Below, piece after piece: positions 26,114 through 38,900 of a DNA stretch of 64,000 nucleotides. The position numbers and the translations under genes were made by a program. The DNA lies in contig NC_045147.1 of assembly GCF_008831285.2 (NCBI RefSeq), positions 20,278,581 to 20,342,580 of the forward strand, given 5' to 3'. The notes beneath the pieces were generated by a model. The model saw nothing but the letters and a program-made list of their open reading frames with translations, searched no databases and was not told the origin of the DNA. Origin of the DNA: Nymphaea colorata. Its lineage: Eukaryota > Streptophyta > Magnoliopsida > Nymphaeales > Nymphaeaceae. Every line of letters begins with the position of its first letter. Position 1 is the first letter of the stretch.

Positions 26114-28294
26114 AAAACATCTTCTTTTCAGATTGATATCTCGGAACATTTTTTTTCTCATGATGCCCCCCTTAAAAATTTAAAATTAGCCCCTTAATCA
26201 ACATTTCCGGACTTGAACAGTGCAAGATTTGCCAGCCTAGAAGCCTAAAGCAAGTCCAAAGCATCTCAATTAGACCTTCTGATGCAACGTTGTAGATTAA
26301 TGATGCAGGATGCCGTGAATGTGCCACCATTGCAACCGCCATAGCTTTCTTCACCATGTCCGGATGGATCTGTTGGCGCCGTTCACAATTATTACGTTTG
26401 TAAAGTTCCTGTTCAAACTACTTGACAACATGCATGGGCTTCCGCCTCTTGGAGTATCTCTTACATGATTTTTAGACGATAACCAACTAAGGAAAAGCAA
26501 AATCGTCAGTGGCCGGTGTTAAACTGACAATATTTATAATATTCCGGTTTCAATATATCCTGTATCTACAAAAACAGAGCAAAAAAGAAAATCAAATTAG
26601 CAACCAAATTCCATCTTCTGCGATACACCAAAATACAGTAAAGAAAATTACCACATCCATGAAGAGTTTGGCAGTTGCTGGGAAACTTGGCACAGCTCAA
26701 GATTACGCTTCCTGCAGTTCTTCAAATTGAACATGAGTTTTTACAGATAATGAGAGCTTTGCCTACGGTCAAATGCTATTTGTAATTTACACATATATGC
26801 AGTTAAGAAATTTCCAGGAGAAAAAGTGATGACAGAGGAGCAGTTCAATGAGTCGCCAACTACACAGGAACTCTTTGGTTCACGTGTATTATTTTTTTTG
26901 TTATATCTGAAATTTAAACACACAATGCTCTAATTCATGGATATGAGCCAAGGTACTTGAAACCGGATTAGCACCCTTGAGATGCATCTGTTGTCGGAAT
27001 TCCACTCTGATACTAAAATGAATTGCATAGTCCTTTAAAATTGCAAAAAATGAGGGTTCCCCTTGTTGGTAAATTCTTTGGACAAACCGTTCAGAAGCAC
27101 ATTGTGAAAACCAAGTTACGACATATGATTCTTTTTCGAGAACAACTTGGCCGAAAATTACGAACACTAAAAAATAATACTCCATGAATTCCAGCTATAT
27201 CTTCAAAAACATCAAAGCAAAACAAACTGACAGAGCAATTGGTAACCGCATCGAGCATCTATATACAGAGAGAAGGAGAGAGATGACTAGAATAGCTCGG
27301 GCACCAAGAACCAAGGCTTTGAACAACCTATGCATCAAACAGGAAGACCAACAGGGAGGGGAATCAGCATCTCTCAAATGTGTCAACAGCTTATCAAGGG
27401 AAGGACCAAAAGAAACAAGTTTTCTTGCACTCCATTTTGAAAGGGAGAAAAACAGACTTATTTTTCAAGAACTAGCAATCTCAGAATCATTTGAGGTGAA
27501 TCCACAATACCTTTCAGAGGGAAAAAACTGAAGCAGGTGAACCATGAATTTAAGATCACCATTATTGATCTCGTGCAGGAACAAGGGCACTCAAATAATG
27601 CATCTTCCAAATGAAAAGATCAGGGAAATGCGCATGATCGTCCCTACTTCCTAGCACGAGATAACTCAACACCGCGTCAGTTGCTGCCCTCTTTGTTCTC
27701 CTCCCCATTCGAAGTCCAACCATAGGCAACACCCGTAAGACAATGAGTAATAAATCCCACAACCCCACCTAATATTTGGGTCATTTCCTTCTCCGAACAA
27801 GAGGTTGATGTCAAACCTTATTCATAATTCATGGTTCTCTACAAATGGGAAGCCATGGTGATTCTCATATGAGTTGGCCAATTTAGTCACTCATAGATGC
27901 AGATGTTAATAAGCAATGACTACTAAAATGCTAACCAGCTATAGAAGAAGGGAAGCGCGTCACCAACAGGCAATCCCTCTTTGGCATTCGAAAGGAAACA
28001 GAAACAAACAAATAAATAAACAGGAAGAAGAAACTAGCGCTAGTGAATAAACCAGAAACAGCAGCTCATTTGCCGCTGGATCACTTTCATGGCTCGCCGG
28101 GAGCTTAGTTGGTGCTAATCGCTTTCTCAGCAAAGTTTGACGGGAAACCAGAGCTGAACGCACTTAAGAGCAGTGACCAGTCAGACTCGAGAGAAGGTGA
28201 GGCGAGACGGGTGGGAGCTGAGAATGGAAGCACTTGGAGCCGATGGGGAGCGGAGGGAGGGACCCGGCTCAACTGCAGGGAGGGAGCTCCTCCC

Positions 28295-28303
28295 CCACGT
28301 GGC
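28295..28303 (+). promoter_or_regulatory. ABRE/G-box in the DREB2 promoter
   Basis: CCACGTGGC, a perfect G-box with ABRE core (CACGTG at 28296-28301), about 75 bases upstream of the TATA box. It is followed by a CGCG-type motif (accgcgcgtc, 28309-28317). bZIP factors of the ABF/AREB type bind such sites in abscisic-acid and drought responses, which suits a DREB2 gene. Binding itself is inference. Confidence 0.6.
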
Positions 28304-28333
28304 AGGAAACCGCGCGTCACCCGTTTTATGTGC

Positions 28334-28339
28334 CACGTC
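28334..28339 (+). promoter_or_regulatory. Second ABRE-like element (CACGTC)
   Basis: GCCACGTCGGC, about 40 bases downstream of the G-box and 38 bases upstream of the TATA box. Paired ABRE and ABRE/coupling elements are typical of ABA-responsive plant promoters. Confidence 0.5.
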
Positions 28340-28376
28340 GGCGAGGGAGAGAAAAATCCGGGGTCGCCCACGGCCC

Positions 28377-28382
28377 TATAAA
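28377..28382 (+). promoter_or_regulatory. TATA box of the DREB2 gene
   Basis: CCTATAAAC, close to the plant TATA consensus, placed 338 bases upstream of the predicted ATG. It puts the transcription start near 28408, giving a leader of about 300 bases. I find no ATG between that point and 28715, so scanning ribosomes would meet the predicted start first. Confidence 0.6.
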
Positions 28383-28714
28383 CTCCGCCGTCGAGCTACG
28401 GTCGCCGGATTAGCCTCTGAGACGTCGTCTAGAGACAGCGAGAGAGGGCGAGTCTTGCTTTTCTTCTGCATCGTACTTTCGTCTTCTTGCTTCTCTGTTT
28501 CCCTTTTTATTTTCCCTTGTATCGTGGAAAAATCGAAGTCCTCTTCGTCTTCAGGAAGACTTTGTCCCCCGGACCGCCCACCATCATCGTCTCCTCCAGA
28601 CCAAACCAAAATATATATCGGTACAATAGACGGATAGAGTGGGGATAGACGTTTTGGTCATCTTCTGTTTGCTTTTCTTTTTTCCTTCAAGTAAGGAGGA
28701 AGAGTTACCGATTC

Positions 28715-31089
28715 ATGGCTTCGTTTCCATTAATCTCGAAAAGGAACAAATCTACCACGGCCACCCAGAGGTTTACTCTTGCCTCTCTCTCTGCGCGTGT
28801 GGTTATTGGTGGTGGTCTCTGTTATTTCCAAATGCTTTAGTTTTACAAGTGTTTGACGATAGTCTGTTTTCCTAGTTGGGGCACCTTGTTGCGGGAGCAA
28901 GGTGGGAGTCTGCTGCATCGTTCCACAGGCTCGAGCACTCTTTCTTCTGCTCTGTCTCTCTCTGCAAGTACTCATTTTTTCTGAGTTGGGTAGGGAACCT
29001 CGAGTCATGTTCAGCGTAGAATTAGGAGGATGCTGTGGTACCAAGTTGCTAAATTTTTGTGTGATGGGAGCACGGATTTTGGATGCTAATTTAGTTGTTT
29101 TATTCTGTTCGACGCCCTTTGACTCATTGTCACCATCGTTTTTGTGACGGCGTTAATCAAGCTAGAAGTTCGAAGAGAATATGCTTTTGTGATCTATTTG
29201 TTGCGATTTGGTTGAATTGTTTTGGGTTGCGGTGTGGTGGGGACATGAAAATTGGAGTTGGGGTTTTAGCATTATGCCCATGCACGCTAATTTTTGCACT
29301 TGATACCTCTTAGAAAACTCATAACTAGATTGGATGTTGCATGTATAAGCTTGCATGGCTACAGTGTGCAAGAGTATTGTGCTAGCTCTAGAACCTTAGT
29401 TTCTTAAACATCTTATTGATGTTGTCTTCCAATCTGATGTTTGAATCGCCGTCATTTGGCGTCTTTTCCATGGTTTAGCAACCCTTGCGCAGACAAACAG
29501 AAGGCCAAGAGTTTGCAACAATGGTATTGGCTGTTTTAGGAGGAAATCTTGTGTTGGCTTGGATTAGGGGATCGGCATGCCTCTGGTAGTTATACTTTCG
29601 TTGCTTCAATAACTAAGTTTAGCTTTACATGTTTTATTTTCCGCATTGTTGTGAAATACCAACATATTAGGTGACACGAAATGGTGCATGTTTCGTATCT
29701 AGAACTGGTGTTGGGGAGTTTCTTTTTTCTCCTTTTAATGCACAAACGACTGTCTAAGTGCTTCGGTGGACTAGTCAATGCGAACGCACGGAAAGGTTCC
29801 ACAATTGGATGCAGACACGATAGATCTGATCTCATTCCAAGGTCGTCGAGTTTCCGCATCTGTTTAACATATCTTTCAACCTGGCATGGTTCTTTAGTGG
29901 GAGGCGCGCATTCACTTGATGTTTCTTTCTGCAAATTCTGACTTCTTCTCTTCCTGCGAACAGAAATAGGACGGTGCGCAGCAGGCGCCTTGGATCCGTA
30001 GAGGAAGTTCTAACAAAATGGAGTGAGAAAAACAGACTAGCCAATGCTTCGAAAGATGGAAAACGGGCTCGGAGGGCACCTGCCAAAGGTTCCAAGAAAG
30101 GATGCATGGCTGGGAAAGGAGGCCCCGAGAACCCCACCTGCATCTACAGAGGTGTGAGGCAGCGGACTTGGGGGAAATGGGTAGCAGAGATCAGGCAGCC
30201 GGAGCGCGGCAGCCGTCTTTGGCTCGGAACCTTCCCAACTGCTGTCGACGCTGCCAGGGCTTACGACAGAGCTGCAGAGGCAATGTATGGCCCATCTGCT
30301 CACCTCAACCTGCGAAACTCGAGTGAACATAAGAAATCCTCCGCGTCTCAGATGCAGGAACAGGAGAGCAACTTCCGGGAAAGTGGCATATCATCTTGCA
30401 TGTTCTCTTCCACCCAAAAAGAGACGGCCGACAAGCTTGACTCGTCAGTGCAATTATGGGAGACGACCGCCACTAGCGTTTATCTTCCACAATCACAGAG
30501 CGCGACGGTAACAGAAGAGGCAACAATGGTGAATGATCCGCACATCCAACAGCACCACAGTGTGGAGGTGAAGACGGAGCATGTGAACGAACCAGCAATG
30601 CGGCTCAACAGCTACCTGGAGCCACCTGCAGGGTACACAATGTTTAATGTGGAGGAGCTGTTAAATGAGTTGATCGCAGGGGATAACAAAGACAGTCCCT
30701 GGCTGGGGCATGGTGATCACGGACAAGCCGAGGTAGGCTTGGAGAGTAACCCGCAAAGCAAACATCTGGAGTTTCCGAACCCGGCGGCATTCTCAGCCCA
30801 CCAACAGAACCTGGACATAGAAGCAGGATCCCCGAGCAGCCACGACTATGGTTTGGACTACGGGAAGTATGATCTTCTCAAGCTGGAAATGGAGGATCCA
30901 GGCACCGGGCCTTTCCAACTTGACGCACCTGTTGTTCAGTTTGGCCCGGGGGAAGCCCCTGTTCCGGACTACCGTGTCGATGACTCCATGACAGGACTGG
31001 AATCAACTCTTGATCTGTCACCCTGGTTCGAATGGCATGACGAAGAGGTGGATAACTTTCCGAGTAACCTCAAGGATGCAGGCAATTAG
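28715..31089 (+). CDS. DREB2: DREB2-type AP2/ERF transcription factor
   Basis: Nuclear activator of drought, heat and salt genes through DRE/CRT (A/GCCGAC) elements; this is the known role of the family. It has two exons: 28715-28770 (56 bases) and 29964-31089, giving 393 residues. The intron is 28771-29963 (donor GTTTAC, acceptor GAACAG), and the join makes an AGA codon for residue 19. The second exon alone has no ATG before the middle of the conserved N-terminus, so the small first exon is needed. Residues 10-30 are basic. The subgroup signature [16 protein letters not shown] sits at about 60-75 and the AP2 domain at about 78-136, starting [13 protein letters not shown]. Val92 is the usual DREB residue at AP2 position 14, but position 19 is Gln97, not the usual Glu. 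The C-terminal half is acidic and ends with an LDLSPWFEW segment, a likely activation region. Family assignment is firm and the first exon is well supported by phase. Confidence 0.9.
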
Positions 31090-31334
31090 GTCTTTGCTTG
31101 ATTTGAGCGGATGGCTTGAAGTCATTCTGAGGTCAGATTGAACGGTTCTCTAGTGACAATGGGATTAGAGGGATGGTCAAGGTCTGTGGGTCTTATGCTT
31201 GCGACCTTCTTCCGGGCCGCGGAGGTTTCGTTTTGGTAGATAGTGTAGAAGCAGACACCTCGTGGTGTCTGGAACCTGTTGGTTTTACTTTTCTTCTGCG
31301 TCCAGTGTGAACAAGAGGTGCACGTACCCCTTTC

Positions 31335-31396
31335 CTATATAAAGAGGGGCACACGAACAGTCACTCGTTTCTCCCTTTTTTTTCTCTGAGAAACGA
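31335..31396 (+). promoter_or_regulatory. TATA-like motif and perfect hairpin past the DREB2 stop
   Basis: CTATATAAAG (31335-31344), a textbook plant TATA box, lies 246 bases after the DREB2 stop codon on the same strand. It is followed at 31365-31373 by tcgtttctc, which pairs perfectly with gagaaacga at 31388-31396 across a T-rich 14-base loop. Both are probably inside or near the DREB2 3' UTR. Whether this is a promoter, an RNA structure or chance is unknown. Confidence 0.35.
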
Positions 31397-34300
31397 TACG
31401 ACATGTACAGAACTCTGATGTATAAGAATTCAGTTACTATATCTCTCTAGCCTTGTGTTGGTCCTTGATCCTTGCCTTCATCTGTGCATAAAGAACTATT
31501 CTGGTCCTGCAAACGGTTTACTGAAGACAGATTTCCATGAATCATATTACTGATGCATGCAATAATCTACAAGCGAAGCAAATCAAACTCAAAAATCATA
31601 TGCAACGACCACTCAGATGAGAAGCTGCTGAGGAATACTTGACGGCTCGAATTTGGGGAGCTTTTAGTTTGACGGGATTGTGGCGGGGATGATTCATGTT
31701 TCTTTGCAAGATGCAGGAAATTTGGCACGTTAGACGTACAAGACTAGTGACAGCGGTTCTATAGAAAAGAATAGAAGTTCCTACATTACTAGCAAGAAAA
31801 AACGGGGTCCCTTGCTCTCAATTGTGCGTAGGACTGGCAAGCAGTCCGAACAGTAAGTACTTGATCACTGGAAAAAGGGAATTTAAGGAAATGAAATTTG
31901 CAACAGAACTAGCATCATTCCTCAAGCTGCCAGCTTCCACGATGTAATGAAACGGAACACCAGAGGCAGCAAGAGGCAAAAGCTCCAGAACAACAGTCCA
32001 ATAAAGTTCGACGAAATAGCAGATTCTCTGCCAAGAAGTCAAACGTATTGTGATACTAGCAACTCCGCAATTTGGAAGAAAAAAATGCCATGCCAAAGGC
32101 AAGTACCCTCAATGCCCCAACCCCCACAAAGAAAATCCTAAATCTCAGGTCACTAAATTTTCAACAAGAATTATCACCATCAGTGCACAACAAGTCGACT
32201 TTTATGGAGAACAATGTCCAGATATCCAATTCCACACACCACCTCTTATTTTTATTTGGTTCACGTTTGGTTTTGCAACTAAACAAGGTTTCTTCCCTTC
32301 GTATCATTACCTTTTCTCATCTTCAATTTCGTACCTGCACCAAAATGATGTCGCCTTCCCGCTGCTGCGAGTGTTGAAAATTCGAAATTCATCATTTGCT
32401 TCTTGTTCTAATATGCAACACAATTAGGTACAGAAACACTTTTTAATCAACATTCTTGCTAAATATGAACCCTGTGTAATGAGCATCACTAGTCAACGTT
32501 TTACTCTTAGTTTTCTCCCAAGCTTTGAAAAAAATCTTGCCTGACCAAAACAAGTGAACTCCAGAAAAGGACATCTCGGGGTTCATCAGGTGAAGAACGA
32601 AACAGCAAACCATCCTTTTGCGGTCAAAAAAATATGAGAGAGAAATGCTAACACGCCATAAAACCTCAAAGGCAAAACAGAAGAAAAAAATCAGACTGCC
32701 AACATCAACATCAAAATACCCTCGCCACCTCCAAACAGCACTTTCTTGGAAGAACAAAATAATGATTTCAAGACATAAAATTCTAATCCTTACATAGGAA
32801 TGACAACTGACAAGTGACAACCCAGGAACGTAAGCCTGACAGGGAATTGCAACCACCGGGCACAATATCCTTCATATTACTGAAAATTTCATAAGGCAGT
32901 CAGCTAATAGTTCCTTTTTCTTTTTTCCCTTTTAGAAGATAACACCGTGGGTTTCATATCTCAGGTCCTATATTCATGTCCGTGCAATCTGAGCATACGA
33001 AGATTTAGGCTAGGTGTACCTTGATAATGTTCAGAAGACATGTATCCCTGTTCAGCAACTCTTCGTATTACAACAAATAGATTCAAATTTATTCGTCAAT
33101 GTTACTTTTGGTTCAAGTGATATACGCACAATCACTGCTATTGAATACTAACTGCACGACTGTTTCTCTGTCATTTGTCTCAGTGAAGCAGATATGCTCT
33201 AATCCATTATATATCCCTACGTTTCATATACAAGAGCAATCTTCTTACCAATTCATTGTGATCCATCACGTTGCTCCCCGTTTGGTTCCTGCTTAACAGG
33301 TCGGCTTAAAATTCAAAAAATAACTCTAGCGTCGTCATCACTTCTACTGTGGCATCCAATGATGAAACGGGTTTCTACTGTACGCCCCCCACATTATGAA
33401 CCTTCGTATATGAGGCCCCAGCCAGTGCATTTAAACAATCTAAGCAGATTGAAGTTGGTTATGGTCAAACAGGTACAGCATCAAAAACCAAAAACTCGTA
33501 AACATATCCCAACTGTTATATCCTTATTTGTGTGAAACAAATATCTAAGGAGCAGTACCGCGAGTTAATTACGTTATAATTCTTCAGCAGAAGTGATCGT
33601 GACTCGTGAGGTAGCAAGTATTGTGAAAATTGGGACATGGAGAAGCTATTTGGACACTTAGTAGGAGGAAAAGTGGGAACATATTCTATGATACTAAAAT
33701 TGTCAACAGTCAACTAGATGCCAAAATTACAGGTTTCAAGCATCCTCAGTAACTCATCATATGCATCTGCCATTCACAAAATTACCTTTGGTCAAAGACG
33801 CCTCTGAGAATTCTTGATTCCCATTCATTTGGAAATCCAAATTGCAGCAACAACATCTCTTGACCAAGATTAGTGTTAACCATGAACGAGTGAGCCCATC
33901 GATGCCAGAGTGCTTCCTTCAGGCCCTAGTCTCTTCCTCTACTCAAACTCGTAGCATTGGCTTCTGGACGACCATGCAGAATTTATATCGAATCATCCAC
34001 GATCCACGTAGCCAAAACAATAATCCAAGATTTAGCTCTAATTAATAAATCAAAATTTTCATTTATATCTTCAGCTTCTCAACGTTAGGTGGTGTATGCT
34101 TTCTTCAAGAAAATTCGCTACATCGAGACTTTTGGTTCTTATAACAAAGACCTATTGGGTATTAACCCCATCATATCTGACTTATCCAGCAGAGTTGGTT
34201 TAGGATAATCCATGCCTTGTAGTAGGAAGACTGTCAGAAGCTTAATACTTTTCATACTAATTATGGATGACATCAAAAGGTCAGCTAGTTCTAATCAAAA

Positions 34301-36059
34301 GACTCGCTCACAAGACAACATCACAGAAGCTAATGAAACCGATTCAGTTATCTCCCCAAAGAATATGCAAAAGCAGGTCTTCTATGTAGAAACATCAACA
34401 CAGTAAAATGGAAATTAAGACAAGGATTTCGCCAGCCACAAACCATAATCCCTTTCATCGAAGCAAAGGCCACGGATAATTTATCACTCACTAGATCGCA
34501 CCACGCCAATTTCATTAACAAAGATTCAGCGGCAAAAACTTCCAGAAAAATGTGAAAGGAGAGTTTGATCTTCAATTTCGAGACCGATATATACCACATA
34601 GAGAAAACCAGAGAGAAGGAATAAGAAACAGAACTTTCAACGAAACGCGGGAAAAGAGAATGAAGACTTAGCATCAATGTCGCGGGACCGGAGCTTCTCC
34701 TTCACCACCTTCACTCTGCGATCCCCCCTCGATTCTGCCCACTTGCCCACTGTTTGAAGGCGTCAAATCTTCCTCCATCTGCAGCAGCATCGCCGCACCG
34801 ACAAACCCCCCATTCTCCCCTCTTCCCTTTGGCGGCAGAATTAGGAAAATAACCGTAGTTAATATTTCACGAGAAAATATAGTTCTCGTACCATTTCTTT
34901 TGAATCTCTTGATACCTAAAGAGTGCTAAAATTTATGGAGACCTTAACTAAAATCATCGGTACATCTTGCTTCTAGAAAAAAATAGAAGGAATAAATATA
35001 TTTAAAAATATATTTAAAAAAATTGAAGTACTCACGAAATTACGGTTGAATTTTGATGAAGTGACAAAAATAAATCCGAGTTTTTTTTCCATTTGACGGC
35101 TTAAATTAGATAACAAACAGGCTTTCAAATTGAAAAAAAAAAAACAAATTTGAACATATTTTAATTATACTTCCAGAACTTTGAGTGCGTTTCTGTGAGA
35201 AGGAAGCATGCTTTAATGGCAAACTAGAGTATCATAAAAGTAGCATTCTTCGAATAAACTAGAATACATGTAAAAACACATGTTGCTTTGGGAACATGGT
35301 GTAAATTTTGTGCTGACTTTGATTGCTGGATCTATGAATAATATTTATAGTTGTGTCATGTTTCCTTAAAACAAAAACATGTTTTATAAGAACACAGTGC
35401 ACTCTAAGTTACGAGACAGGGACATATTAACTAAAAGCTTAGTCTCATATATAATACTATTCTCTACATATTAAATATGTAAGGTAGCTAGTTCAACGGA
35501 TGCATTTGAAGGTCTGACGTTGCCATTTGGAAACCTGATGCAGCCTTAGATCGTAGAAGCAATGGGAAAAAAGAAATCACTTGCACAAAATTTTCTTGGG
35601 ATGCATCATAATCCTCTACCTCACCTCGAAAGAAAGCAAATATGACATTGATATTATATGCAAAATAATACTGACCTTGGTGTCTTATGTAACGTGAGTT
35701 GACATGTTGAATCGTCTGGTTAGATACACAGATACAGTAGTATAATGAAAAACAAAGAATGTAACACCATTGAAGTTTAGTCCTGTATTAAATATTATGA
35801 GGGATCTTCAATGATTTATAAAGGAAGACCATTAATGAGATGATTGTCCTGGTTTTTAGTTTTTTCAGGGTTGAAACCGAAATTGATAGGGGGCGGGTCG
35901 GGATTCATCGAACCAGGAGTTAAAGCCCAGAAATGGGTCGAGTTGTTATTGTGGTATCAGAGCATATTACCAAATCTTACGAAAAAGAAGGTGGCAGCTG
36001 TTTTTTCCTCTAACTAGAAATTTTAGCATGTACTTTGTTTTGCATTGTCAATGACCAAA

Positions 36060-36061
<2 letters not shown>

Positions 36062-36150
<89 letters not shown>
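36062..36150. repeat. (AT)n(GT)n microsatellite
   Basis: About 40 AT units to 36142, then four to five GT units. One of the longest simple repeats in the window; intergenic. Confidence 0.97.
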
Positions 36151-36735
36151 AATTTATCGATAATGCATAAATAAAAAAATAGCTAAGTTTTCCCCTTTCT
36201 TATTCGGTAATAGAAGTTCACTTCAAGCCCACATTTGAGAATCCTGTTTAAAGGTGTAGCTCTTATTAAGGAAATCACAAATGACAGTGCGAAAGAATTA
36301 TAAATAAAAGACAGGTCAAACATTAAAAAAAATAAAAAGCTTAAACTTAAAGAATACAACTCTAGCATTTGAAAGGATCGAAACAATGCCAATGTAATTA
36401 AAATTTTCTATTAGCTTTCAGGAAATTATTAATTAAAGTGATAAGATGAAGGGACAGAATGTCATCAAAAAGGTAAAAAAATGAAACCAAGTTTTGACAT
36501 CTACTAATCCTCGTTCTGCTTTTGAAGGATTTAGTTGACCATACAATTTTGAACAAAAAAAAAAAAAATAGAGAGAAGTAGTGTGTTGTACCATGTTGAG
36601 TTCAAAGGTGGAGAGCAGAAAAATTGGTTGGATGGGCACTTGTTTACAAACATTTATATCTGGAGGGCTACCTTATATATGTATAAAAGTAAATATTAAA
36701 TTTCTCAAAATATATATAAAGGAATTTTAAAGAGC

Positions 36736-36762
36736 TGTGTGGACAGTTGCCCACGCCAGCCC
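36736..36762. repeat. Copy of the palindromic-core repeat family
   Basis: tgtgtggacagttgcccacg followed by ccagccc matches the copies at 7194 and 26072, including the ccagccc extension. The element boundaries are not visible. Confidence 0.45.
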
Positions 36763-38559
36763 ATATGTGGCTTGGCCACTGGTTGAGTTGAAGATAATAG
36801 TTTAACACACCACTTCTCCCACATGTGATTCATGTTATGATCCTCGTTACTTTGGAGTTTTAATTTACCTTCTGAAAGATGGTTGCAGCCTGATCGAATT
36901 TGGAAGAACCAAGTTCTGGGATTACTGAATTCAATTTGGGCTTCGTGCAGCCAACATTGGAAGGCGCCACCTTTAATGTGATTGATTTTAAATCTTATCA
37001 GTACGTCCAAGTGCCTTTTTGCCATTAACTGCACTGTAAATCTTCACATGTTCGCGTGAATGCTCTTAGTCTAACCAAATTGTACGCCTCTTGCTATCAA
37101 AATCCTCCCAAAAGTAGTTGGAAACACCTTGGTTCTACCTTGCGGAAGGTTACTTACAATAATCGCATCTTTGAGCACATGGCTTTGAATCTTGGGGTAC
37201 AGGAAACGCTGCAATCCAGGGACAAGAGTAAAAGATCCCATTCATGGCCTTTAAATTTTCCATACTTAATTTAGACTACAGATTGTTAACAGCTGATCTG
37301 CCAGAGAGAAAAGAGAGACAGTTAGAGGTCTCTTTCCCTTTAATTTTTGATATGCTATTGCTGAAATGTCTGCTTTATGAACATGAATGCGAGAATTCAT
37401 TTTTCCTCCAACCTCTTTTTGTTGTAGTTTTTGCGACGCCTGAGAGCTCGAGACCTTTTCATCTGTAAGAGAGACAGAGAGAGAGCTTTCGTTGTTGGTA
37501 TGACACCATTGGATTCTTTCCATGCCAATGAATCCAGGGATCCCTTTTCTTGTATTCTCTTTTTGGTATTAATTAGCAGGTGGAAAGCTTGTAGAGAGAG
37601 AAAAAAAGAAGGAGAGTGAGGCCTTTCCCTTTAGTTGTTGACGCGCCAGCTTCAGATTCTCTCTGCAACAACCAACCCATGTGCTCCCTCCCCAAATTCC
37701 AACCTCTCTTCTTTCCCCATGTTCTGCATGTGGTGGCTTAAACCAAACCCACATTAGCATTTCATGTTCATTAAAACCCATTAACATCCTTCGGGTCCCC
37801 CTTTCATTTGTGGAGAAGCTGTTCAGTTTCACCAACTATCAACTGTTATTGCTCAATTTAATGTATCATACCTACAGTTCTACATGCACCAGCACCCTCA
37901 TCAGGCATCATTTACCCTCAATTCTTGAAACAGAAAGCAACATTCTAGAAGATGATAAATGTTTCCATCTCAAAGTCACAAGAAAATGAAAACAAGAGTA
38001 CAATCTCTGTCCCCCTCTGCTTCCAGTTTCCCATCTCCCCTCCGTGGGTGCTGCTGTTACCTGCACAAAAAGAGCAGTTTAGTTCTAACACATCCCTTCG
38101 CCAGAAACCTATTATCCCACACTAGTTCAGATGAAACAACCCCATTAAATCTAATGGGCCAAAGGCCCAAGAAGCTAATTAGAATAGCAAAGCCAAGAAG
38201 TTGGCCCAGGCCATTGTGGTGCTTCAGCAGTTTTTGTACAGTGTCCTGCAACTGAGCAGGCACATAAAGGCTCACGCTTTTGCTCGCCGCTGCGCTTCCT
38301 TGAATAAGCCGAGGAAGAGAACAATGGAGGTGGCCTCAACATTGTTTTACCCCGAAAACGAAAATGAAAGATGATTCAGCACAGTAAATGTGAAAGAGAT
38401 TTTTGCTAACATAACGATCCAAGTACTGTATCTGGAACGGGGACCCAGTGCTGCAGACAAGGTCTGAACTCTGTAGTACTCGGAGCACCTTTTTCCAGAG
38501 CCATTGATCCATGCGTCGGGGTGGGTCCCATTTCACATATTGTGTTCATGAATATAAAT

Positions 38560-38900
38560 GGTTGTGATTCGGGTTGGATCTAGCTTTTACCCGATAGATC
38601 TAATTAGATTCTGTATCATCAGATATGAATTCGAATCCGAATCTTCATAACCGACTATCATAGGTTCTTCCAGTGGATGCAACCAGGTACAATTTTTGTC
38701 GAGCCCTCATCAAATTTCTTACTCGGATTTGGATACAATTATGAAACTGCTTACCAGAGTTGAATCTGTTCAGTATATGAACTTCTCTACCAAATCTGGC
38801 TATAAGTCTCAAATCAAATTGGTTATCTCATATATCTAACCCATTTACATCCAAATTGTGTTTCATTGAACTCATTTCAAGTCTCCCCGCTTACATCCCT
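38560..38900. repeat. Dispersed 'aatccgaatc' repeat block
   Basis: Contains gaattcgaatccgaatc, cggatttggatac and ends 'cttacatccctgcacc', the same family of words as the blocks near 24 and 25.6 kb. Non-coding. Confidence 0.4.

Larger units (their letters stand above)
17800..28280. other. Intergenic region between PADRE and DREB2 genes
   Basis: About 10 kb without a convincing gene. It holds AT and GA microsatellites, a possible SINE-like segment (20455-20700), a long A+T-rich block built on 'ggatttggat', 'cagatat' and 'tccaat' words (23590-25740), a palindromic repeat copy at 26072 and an unassigned 70-codon ORF at 24262. None of the remaining open frames resembles a protein family I know. 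Confidence 0.5.

Noticed and set aside
28105-28637. Frames of 88 to 154 codons around the DREB2 promoter
   Set aside because: They cross the TATA box and G+C-rich leader on both strands, match no family and use non-ATG or poor starts.
29974-31089. DREB2 starting at the GTG at 29974
   Set aside because: Plant nuclear genes start at ATG, and the upstream 56-base exon joins in phase and adds a normal basic N-terminus.
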